Assembly: GCA_036381175.1 (NCBI GenBank)
Contig: DASVDI010000002.1
Coordinates: 1-28,821 of the forward strand
Reading direction: 5' to 3'
DNA from: JAJUFS01 sp036381175
GTDB lineage: Bacteria > Pseudomonadota > Gammaproteobacteria > Natronospirales > JAJUFS01
Length of the DNA stretch: 28,821 nt
Shown piece by piece: positions 1 through 6,513 of the stretch. The translations under genes were made by a program, and so were the position numbers. The stretch's first letter is position 1. Each line of letters opens with the position of its first letter. The notes under the pieces are model-generated. The model saw only the letters and a program-made list of their open reading frames with translations. It ran no database searches and was not told where the DNA came from.

Positions 1-191
1 GCGGTTTCGATGCCGCGCGAGAGATAATCGGCGGTGGCAGGGCCAATGGGGCCGTCCACCGTGAGAATGACAGCGCTGTTGCCGGCGTCACTTGCCAGCG
101 TAAATCCTGGCCAGAACGCCGTGGTGAGCATGAAAAGCAGAATGACTTGACGCATGACGGCATTGTGCATTGAATTGCCGCGGTTTCCCAT
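1..191 (-). CDS. NfeD-type membrane-bound serine protease, N-terminal part (runs off the window)
   Basis: Reading the minus strand from 191 gives a signal-peptide-like start (MRQVILLFMLTTAFWPGF, then TLA before the likely cleavage site), followed by AVILTVDGPIGPATADYLS. That is the typical first strand and helix of the ClpP-like serine protease domain of long NfeD (NfeD1b) proteins. These are inner-membrane or periplasmic proteases that usually pair with a stomatin/SPFH protein. Only about 63 residues are inside the window, so the catalytic Ser and Lys are not visible. Start codons at 191, 170 and 155 are in frame. I chose 191 because GGGGA lies 5 bases before it; 170 or 155 would give a shorter, more usual signal peptide. 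The gene is transcribed divergently from the sigma-factor operon. The family call rests on a short stretch. Confidence 0.6.
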   Translation of the reverse strand, partial: MGNRGNSMHNAVMRQVILLFMLTTAFWPGFTLASDAGNSAVILTVDGPIGPATADYLSRGIET

Positions 192-211
192 GACGGTCCC
201 CAATCCCGCTT

Positions 212-237
212 CGGAAACGTTACTTTAAACCGTTTCG
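212..237. promoter_or_regulatory. Inverted repeat between the divergent NfeD and sigma-factor genes
   Basis: GAAACG at 214-219 is repeated in inverted orientation as CGTTTC at 231-236, with an 11-base AT-rich spacer. It sits in the 62-bp divergent intergenic region. GGAAAC at 213-218 also resembles the -35 element of ECF-type promoters, but no convincing ECF -10 is seen at the usual 16-17 base spacing. It could be an operator or an autoregulated ECF promoter. Confidence 0.4.
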
Positions 238-253
238 CGCCCCCCGGCGTCTC

Positions 254-838
254 ATGACCATGGAGAACGTGCTGCCCGTGATTTCGAGGCAACAAGCCGC
301 AGAGTCCGAAGCCACTGTCGATATCGACAGGCTGGTGGCACGCGCCCGCGCGGGCAGCAAGCCTGCGTTCGAGGCGCTGTATCGCGAGAACGCCAGCAGG
401 ATTCATGCGGTGTGCCTGCGCCTCGCCGGCGACAGGAATATTGCGGAGGAATGCGTGCAGGAAACCTTCATCACCGCCTGGCAGAAACTGGACGGATTCC
501 GCGGCGAGAGCGCGTTCAGTTCCTGGCTTTATCGCATTGCAGTGAACACGGTGATGGGCTGGTTCCGAAAGCAGGGACGCCGCGACCGGCACATTCGCCC
601 GGTGGAAGAGGGCGAATGGGAACGTTTCGAGGGCGAGACCTCGGACACCGGCATCGGCATGGACCTGGAGGCGGCGATCAGCCGCTTGCCCGAAGGCGCG
701 CGAACCGTGTTCGTGCTGCATGACGTGGAAGGCCATCGCCACGATGAGATCGCCGAGCTGACCGGCATTGCTGTCGGCACCAGCAAGGCACAATTGCACC
801 GCGCCCGCCGGCTGTTGCGGGAGAGGCTGGAACAATGA
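254..838 (+). CDS. ECF (RpoE-like) RNA polymerase sigma factor
   Basis: The 194-residue protein has the two-domain layout of extracytoplasmic-function sigma factors. Region 2 spans about residues 37-110: FEALYRENASRIHAVCLRLA, then AEECVQETFITAWQ, then FSSWLYRIAVNTV. Region 4 spans about 138-190 with the helix-turn-helix HDEIAELTGIAVGTSKAQLH. It would direct RNA polymerase to a small stress or envelope regulon. ATG 254 and ATG 260 are both possible starts. The stop overlaps the next gene's start (ATGA, 835-838), so sigma factor and anti-sigma factor are probably translationally coupled. The promoter region contains an inverted repeat that may allow autoregulation. Length and motifs fit the family well; the regulon cannot be read from here. 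Confidence 0.92.
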   Translation: MTMENVLPVISRQQAAESEATVDIDRLVARARAGSKPAFEALYRENASRIHAVCLRLAGDRNIAEECVQETFITAWQKLDGFRGESAFSSWLYRIAVNTVMGWFRKQGRRDRHIRPVEEGEWERFEGETSDTGIGMDLEAAISRLPEGARTVFVLHDVEGHRHDEIAELTGIAVGTSKAQLHRARRLLRERLEQ

Positions 839-1494
839 ACTGCGAAACATTCAACGACAGACTGGACGACTGGCTGGACGATGAGCTTAAAGCCACCGAT
901 GCGCGCGCGCTTCAAGTGCACGCCGCCGAATGCCCGGCGTGTCATGCGCAGATGACCATCGCGCGGCGCCTGCAGCGCGAGGCGTTCGCCTTGCCAATGA
1001 CGAATGAACCGGCGCGGGATTTGTGGCCGGAGATTGCTGCGCGTCTTGAACCGCGCGGCATGCAAGGCAACAGGAAATGGCTGCATGCGTTGGCCGCGAG
1101 CGTTGCTGTCGTCGCGGTCTTTGCCGGCGGCATGCTGGCAAGCCGCGTGCTGCTGCAAGGTGATGCAGATATCGCGCCGCGCCTTGTGGAGCGCTCGCAA
1201 CAAACCGAACTGCCGAGTCTTGCCGATGCGCGTCGCATCCTGCCGGCGTCGTATGTCGAGTTGATTGATGCTGCAGCACCGGCGAATGCCAGCGGCACCG
1301 AGCAGGCGCTGCTGCGCAATTTGTTGCTCGTGAACCTTGCGATCCGCGACATTGAAACGGCGATGTCGGAAGACCCTGCCAACGCGGATCTGCGCGAACT
1401 GCTTACCGGCCTGTACGCACAGGAAAACCGGATTCTTGCCCAGGCCGAGCGGATGCGAGCCGCCCGGCCAGCCCCCGTGAGGACAACGATATGA
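835..1494 (+). CDS. Zinc-finger anti-sigma factor, single membrane span
   Basis: The N-terminus carries the zf-HC2 / ZAS pattern H29-xxx-C33-xx-C36 (VHAAECPACHAQM), with a fourth ligand probably C3 or another nearby residue. This domain binds region 2/4 of the cognate ECF sigma factor and keeps it inactive. A single hydrophobic segment at about residues 84-106 (after NRKWLHALAASV) places the helical C-terminal domain (about 110 residues) in the periplasm, where it could sense a signal or be cleaved. The start overlaps the sigma gene stop by four bases and the stop overlaps the next gene's start, giving a compact three-gene operon. Predicted role: membrane-held negative regulator of the sigma factor at 254-838. 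Confidence 0.88.
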   Translation: MNCETFNDRLDDWLDDELKATDARALQVHAAECPACHAQMTIARRLQREAFALPMTNEPARDLWPEIAARLEPRGMQGNRKWLHALAASVAVVAVFAGGMLASRVLLQGDADIAPRLVERSQQTELPSLADARRILPASYVELIDAAAPANASGTEQALLRNLLLVNLAIRDIETAMSEDPANADLRELLTGLYAQENRILAQAERMRAARPAPVRTTI

Positions 1495-2393
1495 ACATCG
1501 CACGCAACAATCTCATCTTCGCAATCACTTTTGTGAGCGCCCTTGTGGGCGGTACGCCACTTGCCGGTGAAAGAATCGACCAGACGCTCGACGTGCCTGC
1601 CGCCGGCACTGTCAGCATCGAAAACCTGGCGGGTTCCGTCACGGTGTCGGTGTGGGATCGCAACGCGATTCGCGTCGAAGGCGAACTCGATGATCGTGTC
1701 GAGCGGCTGGAGTTTGAAAACGATGGCAGTTTCACGCGCATCAAGGTGATTTATCCGCACCAGCGCGGTGGGGATGTCGATGGCACCCACCTCGATATCA
1801 CCGTACCGGCGGCGAGCCGGCTCGAGATCGACGGTGTCAGCAGTGAAGTGGACGTGCACGGCGTTACCGGGCGCGTGCGCGTCGATACCATCAGCGGCGA
1901 TATTTCTGCCGACGGCGCGGCGAGCGAATACGCCCTGGAATCGATCAGTGGCAATATTCGCTTGCAAGGCACTGGCGACGATGCACGCATCAAGGCCGCG
2001 ACCATCAGCGGCGATATTCGTCTCGGCAATGCGCAAGGCGAGCTTGAAGTGTCGAGCGTCAGCGGCAACGTGCAGGTGAGTGACAGCGCGTTCACGCGCA
2101 TCGAAGCCGCGAACACTTCGGGCGATATCGACATTACCGGAAAATTCGCCGACGGCGGCACGTTCCGTTTCAAGTCCATCAGCGGTGACGTCACGCTGCG
2201 GTTTGTCGAAGCGCCGTCCGGCATTTTCGATATCACTACCTTCAGCGGCGGCATCGATAATGATTTCGGACCAGAACCGCAACGCACGGGAAAATACGCG
2301 CCCGGCATGGAACTCAAATTTCGTGAAGGTGATGCAGAAACCAGCTTTCGCGTGAACACGCTGAGCGGTGATATCAGTTTGCAGAAGGAGTGA
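1491..2393 (+). CDS. Exported DUF4097-type beta-strand repeat protein
   Basis: A signal peptide (about residues 1-25, MNIARNNLIFAITFVSALVG) precedes a region of short repeats of about 18-25 residues built around S-G-D/N-I (TISGDISADG, SISGNIRLQG, TISGDIRLGN, SVSGNVQVSD, TSGDIDITG, SISGDVTLRF, TLSGDISLQ). This is the signature of DUF4097 putative adhesin-type beta-solenoid proteins. No enzymatic motif is seen. The gene overlaps the anti-sigma gene by four bases and so is co-expressed with it. DUF4097 proteins are often encoded next to ECF sigma/anti-sigma pairs and are thought to be envelope proteins. The product is probably periplasmic or outer-surface; whether it feeds back to the anti-sigma factor is unknown. 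Confidence 0.85.
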   Translation: MNIARNNLIFAITFVSALVGGTPLAGERIDQTLDVPAAGTVSIENLAGSVTVSVWDRNAIRVEGELDDRVERLEFENDGSFTRIKVIYPHQRGGDVDGTHLDITVPAASRLEIDGVSSEVDVHGVTGRVRVDTISGDISADGAASEYALESISGNIRLQGTGDDARIKAATISGDIRLGNAQGELEVSSVSGNVQVSDSAFTRIEAANTSGDIDITGKFADGGTFRFKSISGDVTLRFVEAPSGIFDITTFSGGIDNDFGPEPQRTGKYAPGMELKFREGDAETSFRVNTLSGDISLQKE

Positions 2394-2409
2394 TGAGAAT
2401 AGAGCAAGG

Positions 2410-2547
2410 GACAGGATTAACAGGATTTTTCAGGATAAACAGGATTTTTGTATTGCGTAGGGCGGGCTTGCCCGCCTTTAAACTACGCCAGAAACTGCGC
2501 CTGAATTCATCCTGTAAATCCGCTTTCGAAATCCTGTCAATCCTGTC
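2410..2547. mobile_element. MITE-like palindromic element with 19-bp terminal inverted repeats
   Basis: The left end GACAGGATTAACAGGATTT (2410-2428) and the right end (2529-2547) are inverted copies with one mismatch. A second ACAGGAT copy extends each arm inward (left at 2438-2444, right near 2512-2518 as ATCCTGT). The centre holds a GC-rich hairpin, GGGCGGGCTTGCCCGCC, flanked by GTAG and CTAC. The element is non-coding and fills most of the gap between the DUF4097 gene and the convergent PNPOx-like gene. It resembles short dispersed CAGGATTAACAGGAT-type repeats seen in environmental bacterial genomes. No transposase is present here, so mobility is inferred from structure only. Confidence 0.6.
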
Positions 2548-2563
2548 GATTGCCGTTCGAGAC

Positions 2564-3094
2564 TCACGGCCGCACGAAATGTCCCCGCCAGCCATTGTCA
2601 CGCCACAGGAATTCCGCCGCCTCATTGCCATCGTCGTGAAGCCACAGGCAATGAAAGCGATCGATCGTTACCCGGAAGGCCGCGAAATTTTCGCGGCCTT
2701 CTTGCGTATTCCTTTCTTCTGAATCGTCACCAGCATTCCCGTAATGCGCGCGCTGATGTTCGCCAAGCATTTCCCACCACGCATCCGTTTCTGCGTTTGC
2801 GGTTTCCGCCCGCGCGCTGCCGTACAGGCGGACTTGCCAGCCGGCACCAGCATCGTAGATCACGAAACATGCCGAAGGATTGGCGAGCAGCGCGTCGTGC
2901 TTGCGCGAGCGCCGGTCAGTAAAAAAAACAAGCTCGCGTCTTTGGGCTGAAACCTCGCGCAGCACGACAACGCGGGCGTCGGCGCTGCCTTCCGGCGTCA
3001 CGCTCGCCAGGACCGGCGTACGCCACGCGCCGTGACGCGCGGCCAGCGCCTGCCACATTTCTGCCGGAATTCTGTCCAGTTCGGCGGGTTTCAT
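2564..3094 (-). CDS. Pyridoxamine 5'-phosphate oxidase-like (FMN-binding split-barrel) protein
   Basis: The 176-residue protein has the split-barrel pattern of PNPOx-like proteins: a first strand PVLASVTPEGSADARVVVLR, then RRELVFFTDRRSRKHDALL and ACFVIYDAGAGWQVRLYGSA. These correspond to the FMN-phosphate-binding Arg/Lys region (ARVVVLR; TDRRSRKHD) and the dimer strand. It is shorter than true PdxH (about 215 residues), and I do not see the full PLP-binding tail, so the substrate is unknown. Related proteins (the Alr4036-type FMN-binding group) are mostly uncharacterised flavin or heme binders. Start ATG at 3094 lies back to back with the promoter of the asparaginase-like gene. A 27-base near-perfect palindrome sits inside the coding sequence near its 3' end. 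Confidence 0.75.
   Translation of the reverse strand: MKPAELDRIPAEMWQALAARHGAWRTPVLASVTPEGSADARVVVLREVSAQRRELVFFTDRRSRKHDALLANPSACFVIYDAGAGWQVRLYGSARAETANAETDAWWEMLGEHQRAHYGNAGDDSEERNTQEGRENFAAFRVTIDRFHCLWLHDDGNEAAEFLWRDNGWRGHFVRP
2675..2701. repeat. 27-base near-perfect palindrome inside the PNPOx-like gene
   Basis: GAAGGCCGCGAAA at 2675-2687 is exactly inverted as TTTCGCGGCCTTC at 2689-2701 around a single central base. It lies in the coding sequence of the minus-strand gene, where it encodes part of a GREN-FAAF segment. As RNA it could form a very stable stem on either strand. It has no long T-run, so it is not a classical terminator. Confidence 0.6.
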
Positions 3095-3119
3095 GCGAGT
3101 CTTCTCACTCCTTTATAAT
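3090..3119 (+). promoter_or_regulatory. Sigma-70 type promoter for the asparaginase-like gene
   Basis: A perfect -10 hexamer TATAAT occupies 3114-3119. A weak -35 (TTCATG, 3090-3095) lies 18 bases upstream and overlaps the start codon of the divergent PNPOx-like gene. The distance to ATG 3147 leaves a short leader of about 20 bases. Confidence 0.55.
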
Positions 3120-3146
3120 GTGTGTTCATTCACGACGGACGGCGGC

Positions 3147-3629
3147 ATGAAACTTCGCATCTTCACTACCGGCGGCACGATCGACAAAGTCTATTTCGAT
3201 GCCAAGAGCGAATACGAAGTCGGCGAGGCGGTCGTCGGGCGCATTCTGCACGAAGCGGGTGTCGCCATCGACTTCGATATCACCGAACTGCTCAAGAAAG
3301 ACAGCCTGGATATTGACGACACGGATCGCGCGCAAATTCGCGCGGCGGTGAAAGCCGATCCTGCCGAAAGAATCCTGATCACGCACGGCACGGACACGCT
3401 GGCGGAAACCGGCAAGGCGCTGCTCGGCATTCCCGGCAAGACCATCGTGCTGACGGGCTCGTTGAGCCCCGCGCGATTCCAGAATTCCGATGCCGTGTTC
3501 AACGTCGGCTGTGCCGTTGGCGCGGTGCAAAGCCTGCCGCCGGGCGTGTACGTTGCGATGAACGGCCGCGTGTTCGCCGCAGACAAGGTGCGCAAGAATC
3601 GCGAAGCGAATCGCTTCGAAGATGTGTGA
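3147..3629 (+). CDS. Single-domain asparaginase-family protein
   Basis: The 160-residue protein matches only the N-terminal catalytic domain of bacterial L-asparaginases. FTTGGTIDK (residues 6-14) holds the nucleophilic Thr, and ITHGTDTLAETGKAL holds the second conserved Thr-Asp pair; TIVLTGSLSP and FNVGCAV follow as in the family. Full asparaginases have a second domain of about 130 residues, which is absent. Such short asparaginase-domain proteins occur in several gammaproteobacteria, so it is probably not simply a broken gene, and the sequence ends cleanly. In-frame codons reach back to 3093, but ATG 3147 begins directly at the first conserved strand (MKLRIFTTGG) and follows a perfect -10 box. 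Activity and substrate are uncertain; an amidase on small amides is possible. Confidence 0.75.
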   Translation: MKLRIFTTGGTIDKVYFDAKSEYEVGEAVVGRILHEAGVAIDFDITELLKKDSLDIDDTDRAQIRAAVKADPAERILITHGTDTLAETGKALLGIPGKTIVLTGSLSPARFQNSDAVFNVGCAVGAVQSLPPGVYVAMNGRVFAADKVRKNREANRFEDV

Positions 3630-3646
3630 GACGTGAGACGTGAGAC
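3626..3646 (+). repeat. Three perfect tandem copies of GTGAGAC
   Basis: Three head-to-tail 7-mers occupy 3626-3646. The first copy contains the TGA stop of the asparaginase-like gene (3627-3629), so the array begins inside the stop codon and runs into the intergenic region. No hairpin is formed by it. Confidence 0.7.
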
Positions 3647-3747
3647 GACAATAACCAAAAGTGTTCACGGTTTCCGTCATGCCCGACATCCCGTATTCCC
3701 CGGTCATGACACGCCGGGTAACGTCCTGTCTGTTCGAGGAGTAGGCC

Positions 3748-4680
3748 ATGAATTTCCGAAACCCGTTCGTGATCGTCTGTCTGTTGTTTTCTTCGGCACT
3801 GCTTGTGCCGGCCACCAACGCCGCTGAGAAGGAAGTGCAGGCGGAACGCATCGCCGAAGGCATTTACGTGTTGAGTCCGTTTGGCGGCAACATCGGCGTT
3901 GTCATCGGCGCGGATGGAATTTTCTTGATCGACGATCAGGTTGCACCGGTAACGGAAGCCGTACGCGCGAAGCTCGATACGCTGCCTGGCGGCGAAGACG
4001 CGAAGGTGCGTTTCGTGCTGAACACGCATTTCCATGCCGATCACACGGGTGGCAACGAAAATCTCGGCAAGGCGGGTGCGGTGATCGTTGCGCACGACAA
4101 TGTGCGCGCCGAGATGACGACCGACGACTTCCGCAAGGGATTCATCGACAACGGCGGCAAGGATCTCGAAGACGCCTTGCCCATCGTGACATTCAGCGAT
4201 CGCGTCACTTTCCACGTCAATGGAAGAACGCTTGTCACGCGGCATTACCCGCACGCGCACACGGACGGCGACAGCGTGGTGTGGTTCGAGGAAGACAATA
4301 TCGTTCACATGGGCGACATCTATTTCCAGGCCGGTTATCCGTACATCGATCTCGAGCATGGCGGATCGATCGACGGCGCGATCGCGGCTGTCGATAGCGT
4401 GCTTGCGGATGCCGACGAAAAAACCATTGTGATTCCCGGTCACGGCGCTGTTTCAGACAAGAAAGGCTTGCGCGCGTATCGCGACATGCTGGCCGATCTG
4501 CGTGAGAAGGTTGCCGCCGCCATCGATGCAGGCAAGTCGCTGGATGAAATAAAGGCGATGATGCTATCGAAGGAATACGACGAACGCTGGAGCTGGAATT
4601 TCATCAATGGCGAACGTTTCATCGAGACGATTCATGCGAGCCTCGCCGATGCGAATCGGCATCACGGAAATCATCACTGA
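3748..4680 (+). CDS. Exported metallo-beta-lactamase-fold hydrolase
   Basis: A signal peptide (about residues 1-25, ending near VPATNAA) precedes a complete MBL-fold domain. The zinc motif H94-F-H96-A-D98-H99 (NTHFHADHTGG) is followed by H171 (HAHTDGDSVVWF), an Asp in HMGDIYF, and H232 in the last motif IPGHGAVSD. All ligands for a di-zinc site are present. A helical tail of about 60 residues follows (LADLREKVAAAIDAGKSLDE...). The family includes periplasmic hydrolases of many substrates as well as subclass B beta-lactamases. Nothing in the sequence points to a specific substrate, and I would not call it a resistance gene. A good ribosome-binding site, GAGGAG (3736-3741), stands 6 bases before the ATG. 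The following membrane-protein gene begins 3 bases after the stop. Confidence 0.88.
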   Translation: MNFRNPFVIVCLLFSSALLVPATNAAEKEVQAERIAEGIYVLSPFGGNIGVVIGADGIFLIDDQVAPVTEAVRAKLDTLPGGEDAKVRFVLNTHFHADHTGGNENLGKAGAVIVAHDNVRAEMTTDDFRKGFIDNGGKDLEDALPIVTFSDRVTFHVNGRTLVTRHYPHAHTDGDSVVWFEEDNIVHMGDIYFQAGYPYIDLEHGGSIDGAIAAVDSVLADADEKTIVIPGHGAVSDKKGLRAYRDMLADLREKVAAAIDAGKSLDEIKAMMLSKEYDERWSWNFINGERFIETIHASLADANRHHGNHH

Positions 4681-4683
4681 CGA

Positions 4684-5232
4684 ATGCAGATTGAAGCGGC
4701 GCAACGTGAAGTACGCAGAGTCTATGCCGGCGGGTTTCCGGGACTGGCCATTTCCGCCTGCGTATGGATCGCCGCCGCCGCACTGGGCAGCTGGGTCTCA
4801 TGGCAGGCGGCGATGTGGACGCTCATCCTCGGCGGCGCGTTCGTCTTTTTCGCGCTCGAATTCCTGTTGCGCGCCGTCGGCCATGATCCCGCATTGAGCA
4901 AGGACAATCCGCTCAACGCATTGACCCTGCAACTCGCTTTTCTCCTGCCGCTGCTTTTGCCCTTGATTGTCGCGGCATTCCAGCATCGCGCCGACTGGCT
5001 GTTCCCGGCGTTCATGATCGCGCTCGGCGCGCATTTCCTGCCATTCATGTTCCTGTTCGGCATGTGGCAGTTCGGCGCGCTGGGCCTGGTGATGGGCTTT
5101 TCCGGATTGGTGTTCGGCCTCGCTGTAGAGGAATCCTTCGTGATCGCGGGATGGTATGGCGGCGTGGTGCAGTTGCTGTTTGCGTTCATGGCGTTGAGCG
5201 CGATCCGGCGCGAGCTTCGAGCGGCGCCATGA
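4684..5232 (+). CDS. Small membrane protein, DUF7010-like
   Basis: The 182-residue protein has about six hydrophobic segments: near residues 17-38, 43-64, 80-100, 107-126, 133-150 and 155-175. It starts with an amphipathic QIEAAQREVRRVYAGGFPG motif and contains MWQFGALGLVMGFSGLV. The start pattern and span layout resemble the DUF7010 family of integral membrane proteins of unknown function; I recognise this only from general resemblance. The gene starts 3 bases after the metallo-hydrolase stop, and its stop overlaps the next start (ATGA at 5229-5232), so the three genes probably form an operon. No catalytic motif is visible. Confidence 0.65.
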   Translation: MQIEAAQREVRRVYAGGFPGLAISACVWIAAAALGSWVSWQAAMWTLILGGAFVFFALEFLLRAVGHDPALSKDNPLNALTLQLAFLLPLLLPLIVAAFQHRADWLFPAFMIALGAHFLPFMFLFGMWQFGALGLVMGFSGLVFGLAVEESFVIAGWYGGVVQLLFAFMALSAIRRELRAAP

Positions 5233-5624
5233 AGATTGCGAAGCGCCTGCTGCACGACGAGCGCTCCGGTTCGATCCGCCGGAATGTTCATGCGCTGTGG
5301 TTCGCCGCCCGGCACCCCGATGTGCCCGTCCTTGCCAAGCTTGTCATCGGGGTGGTCGTCGCCTATGCGCTCAGTCCCATCGACCTGGTACCCGATTTCA
5401 TTCCCGTGCTGGGCTGGCTGGATGATCTCGTGCTGGTGCCGTTTGGGCTGTGGCTCGCCATTCGCCTGATTCCCGTCGACATCTGGCGTGAATGCCAGGC
5501 GCGCGCGCAGGAAGGGCGCCGGCATCTCTGGAAAAGCATGGCCGCTGCTGCCGTGATCCTGCTGATCTGGATCGGCATAGCGATACTGGTGGCCTGGCTG
5601 AGCCTGAAGGCGGCGGGTGTGTGA
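5229..5624 (+). CDS. YkvA-type DUF1232 membrane protein
   Basis: The 131-residue protein carries the DUF1232 core at about residues 35-71: LAKLVIGVVVAYALSPIDL, then VPDFIPVLGWLDDLVLVPFG. The SPIDLVPDFIP motif is diagnostic. A second membrane segment lies near the C-terminus (about 104-125, MAAAAVILLIWIGIAILVAW). The function of the family is unknown; members are small inner-membrane proteins. An in-frame reading extends far upstream inside the previous gene, but ATG 5229 overlaps the preceding stop codon in the usual coupled way, so I took that start. Confidence 0.85.
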   Translation: MKIAKRLLHDERSGSIRRNVHALWFAARHPDVPVLAKLVIGVVVAYALSPIDLVPDFIPVLGWLDDLVLVPFGLWLAIRLIPVDIWRECQARAQEGRRHLWKSMAAAAVILLIWIGIAILVAWLSLKAAGV

Positions 5625-5628
5625 ATCT

Positions 5629-5934
5629 TCAGCCGGGCAGGGGAAGAATCGTCGTGGAAATTTTCTCGAATTCCGCCACCGGCTGGTCCTGGTCCAGTTC
5701 GAGGCGCTGCAGCACCTTGAGCCTGCGTCCGTCATAGGGACCATTCAGGGGACCAAACAGCGACCGCTCCACGCCCATCGCCGCCAACGGCCAGCTTCGG
5801 CCGGTGGAAAGATTGATTATCCTGCCGCCACGGACCTCGACGACGGTATCGGTGCTGGGAAACACCGGATTCCCGTCCTCGCGCCATTTCACAAGACGAT
5901 ACAAGCCGTCAGGAATACCTGGAGCGTTTGGCAT
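5629..5934 (-). CDS. Hypothetical 101-residue protein
   Basis: I do not recognise this protein. It is short and soluble-looking, without signal peptide or membrane span. It reads MPNAPGIPDGLYRLVKWR, then TVVEVRGGRIINLSTGR, and ends with ISTTILPLPG, which suggests a small beta-rich domain. Gene status is supported by the start context: AGAGGA lies 7 bases before ATG 5934, and a sigma-70-like promoter with an operator-like palindrome stands just upstream. The reading frame extends further upstream without a stop, but that would run through the promoter. The gene converges with the DUF1232 gene, with only 4 bases between the two stops and no visible terminator. Confidence 0.6.
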   Translation of the reverse strand: MPNAPGIPDGLYRLVKWREDGNPVFPSTDTVVEVRGGRIINLSTGRSWPLAAMGVERSLFGPLNGPYDGRRLKVLQRLELDQDQPVAEFEKISTTILPLPG

Positions 5935-5949
5935 GTGCGTATCCTCTTT

Positions 5950-6003
5950 TGGAATGGGACATACGTTCCATGAAATATACACTTTTGGGACGACAACGTG
6001 CAA
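5950..6003 (-). promoter_or_regulatory. Promoter and operator-like palindrome upstream of the 101-residue protein
   Basis: On the minus strand TTGCAC (5998-6003) and TATATT (5974-5979) are separated by 18 bases, a good sigma-70 arrangement. The inverted repeat TGGAA-N11-TTCCA (5950-5970) covers the expected transcription start, where a bound repressor would block transcription. Confidence 0.5.
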
Positions 6004-6106
6004 ATTATTTTCTTCGAAACCCATTTCGGGTAATCCGGGTATTTCCGACAGCCAGGTGTTGGGGGAATGTGACGGCGAGATCGATTATGACAAGCGCAGA
6101 GATGCA

Positions 6107-6415
6107 TTGAACGACTTCAATTATGTAATCAGGCGTCGCTGCATCCGGGCGGATCTCAATGATTCCACGAGCGACGCGGTTTATCTTGGCGGAAACGGAC
6201 GGTGGCATGCGAATATTGCCCGGGCGCGAAAATTCGCGTCCTTGCCGGCCATCGACGCCGTGCTCCAGGAAACCTGGAGCCGCCTGCGCAATGCCGGCGA
6301 GCGATCCGTCATTCTTTCGGTTGTGAAAACGCCGTTGCGCGACAACGAGCAGGCTCCCGGCACCCGCGAAATTGAACGGAATCGCGGTGCGGATTGTCCA
6401 AGACGCGACGGATGA
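6107..6415 (+). CDS. Possible small protein of unknown function (weak start)
   Basis: This frame encodes about 102 residues that look like a real protein: FNYVIRRRCIRADL, VYLGGNGRWHANIARARKFA, then AIDAVLQETWSRLRNAGE, RSVILSVVKTPL. They would form a beta-rich start, a helix and a strand. I recognise no family. There is no good ATG: TTG 6107 or GTG 6056 are the only nearby in-frame starts, both with poor ribosome-binding sites. After residue 83 the reading becomes less protein-like (APGTREIERNRGADCPRR), while the +1 frame from about 6372 (GIAVRIVQDATDERAIIVKP) looks more natural. A frameshift or a decayed gene is therefore possible. It is divergent from the 101-residue gene. Confidence 0.35.
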   Translation: MNDFNYVIRRRCIRADLNDSTSDAVYLGGNGRWHANIARARKFASLPAIDAVLQETWSRLRNAGERSVILSVVKTPLRDNEQAPGTREIERNRGADCPRRDG

Positions 6416-6513
6416 ACGGGCGATTATTGTCAAACCACGCTTGGGCGTCGAGTTTCGAACTCATGACCGGATGACGGTCACCGGCGCGGCCATGAATCAG
6501 CAGGAGGTACGGT

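Noticed and set aside
942..2282. A 446-codon frame on the minus strand over the anti-sigma and DUF4097 genes
   Set aside because: The plus strand carries recognisable families with coupled starts and stops; the minus frame shows no motif and no ribosome-binding site.
3748..4680. Calling the MBL-fold gene an antibiotic-resistance beta-lactamase
   Set aside because: The zinc motifs are general to the superfamily, and no subclass-specific features were recognised; context gives no support.
6005..6433. Minus-strand frame of 142 codons in the poorly understood 6.0-6.4 kb stretch
   Set aside because: Low-quality translation with no start context, and it would run through the promoter of the 101-residue gene. 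The plus-strand reading looks more protein-like.
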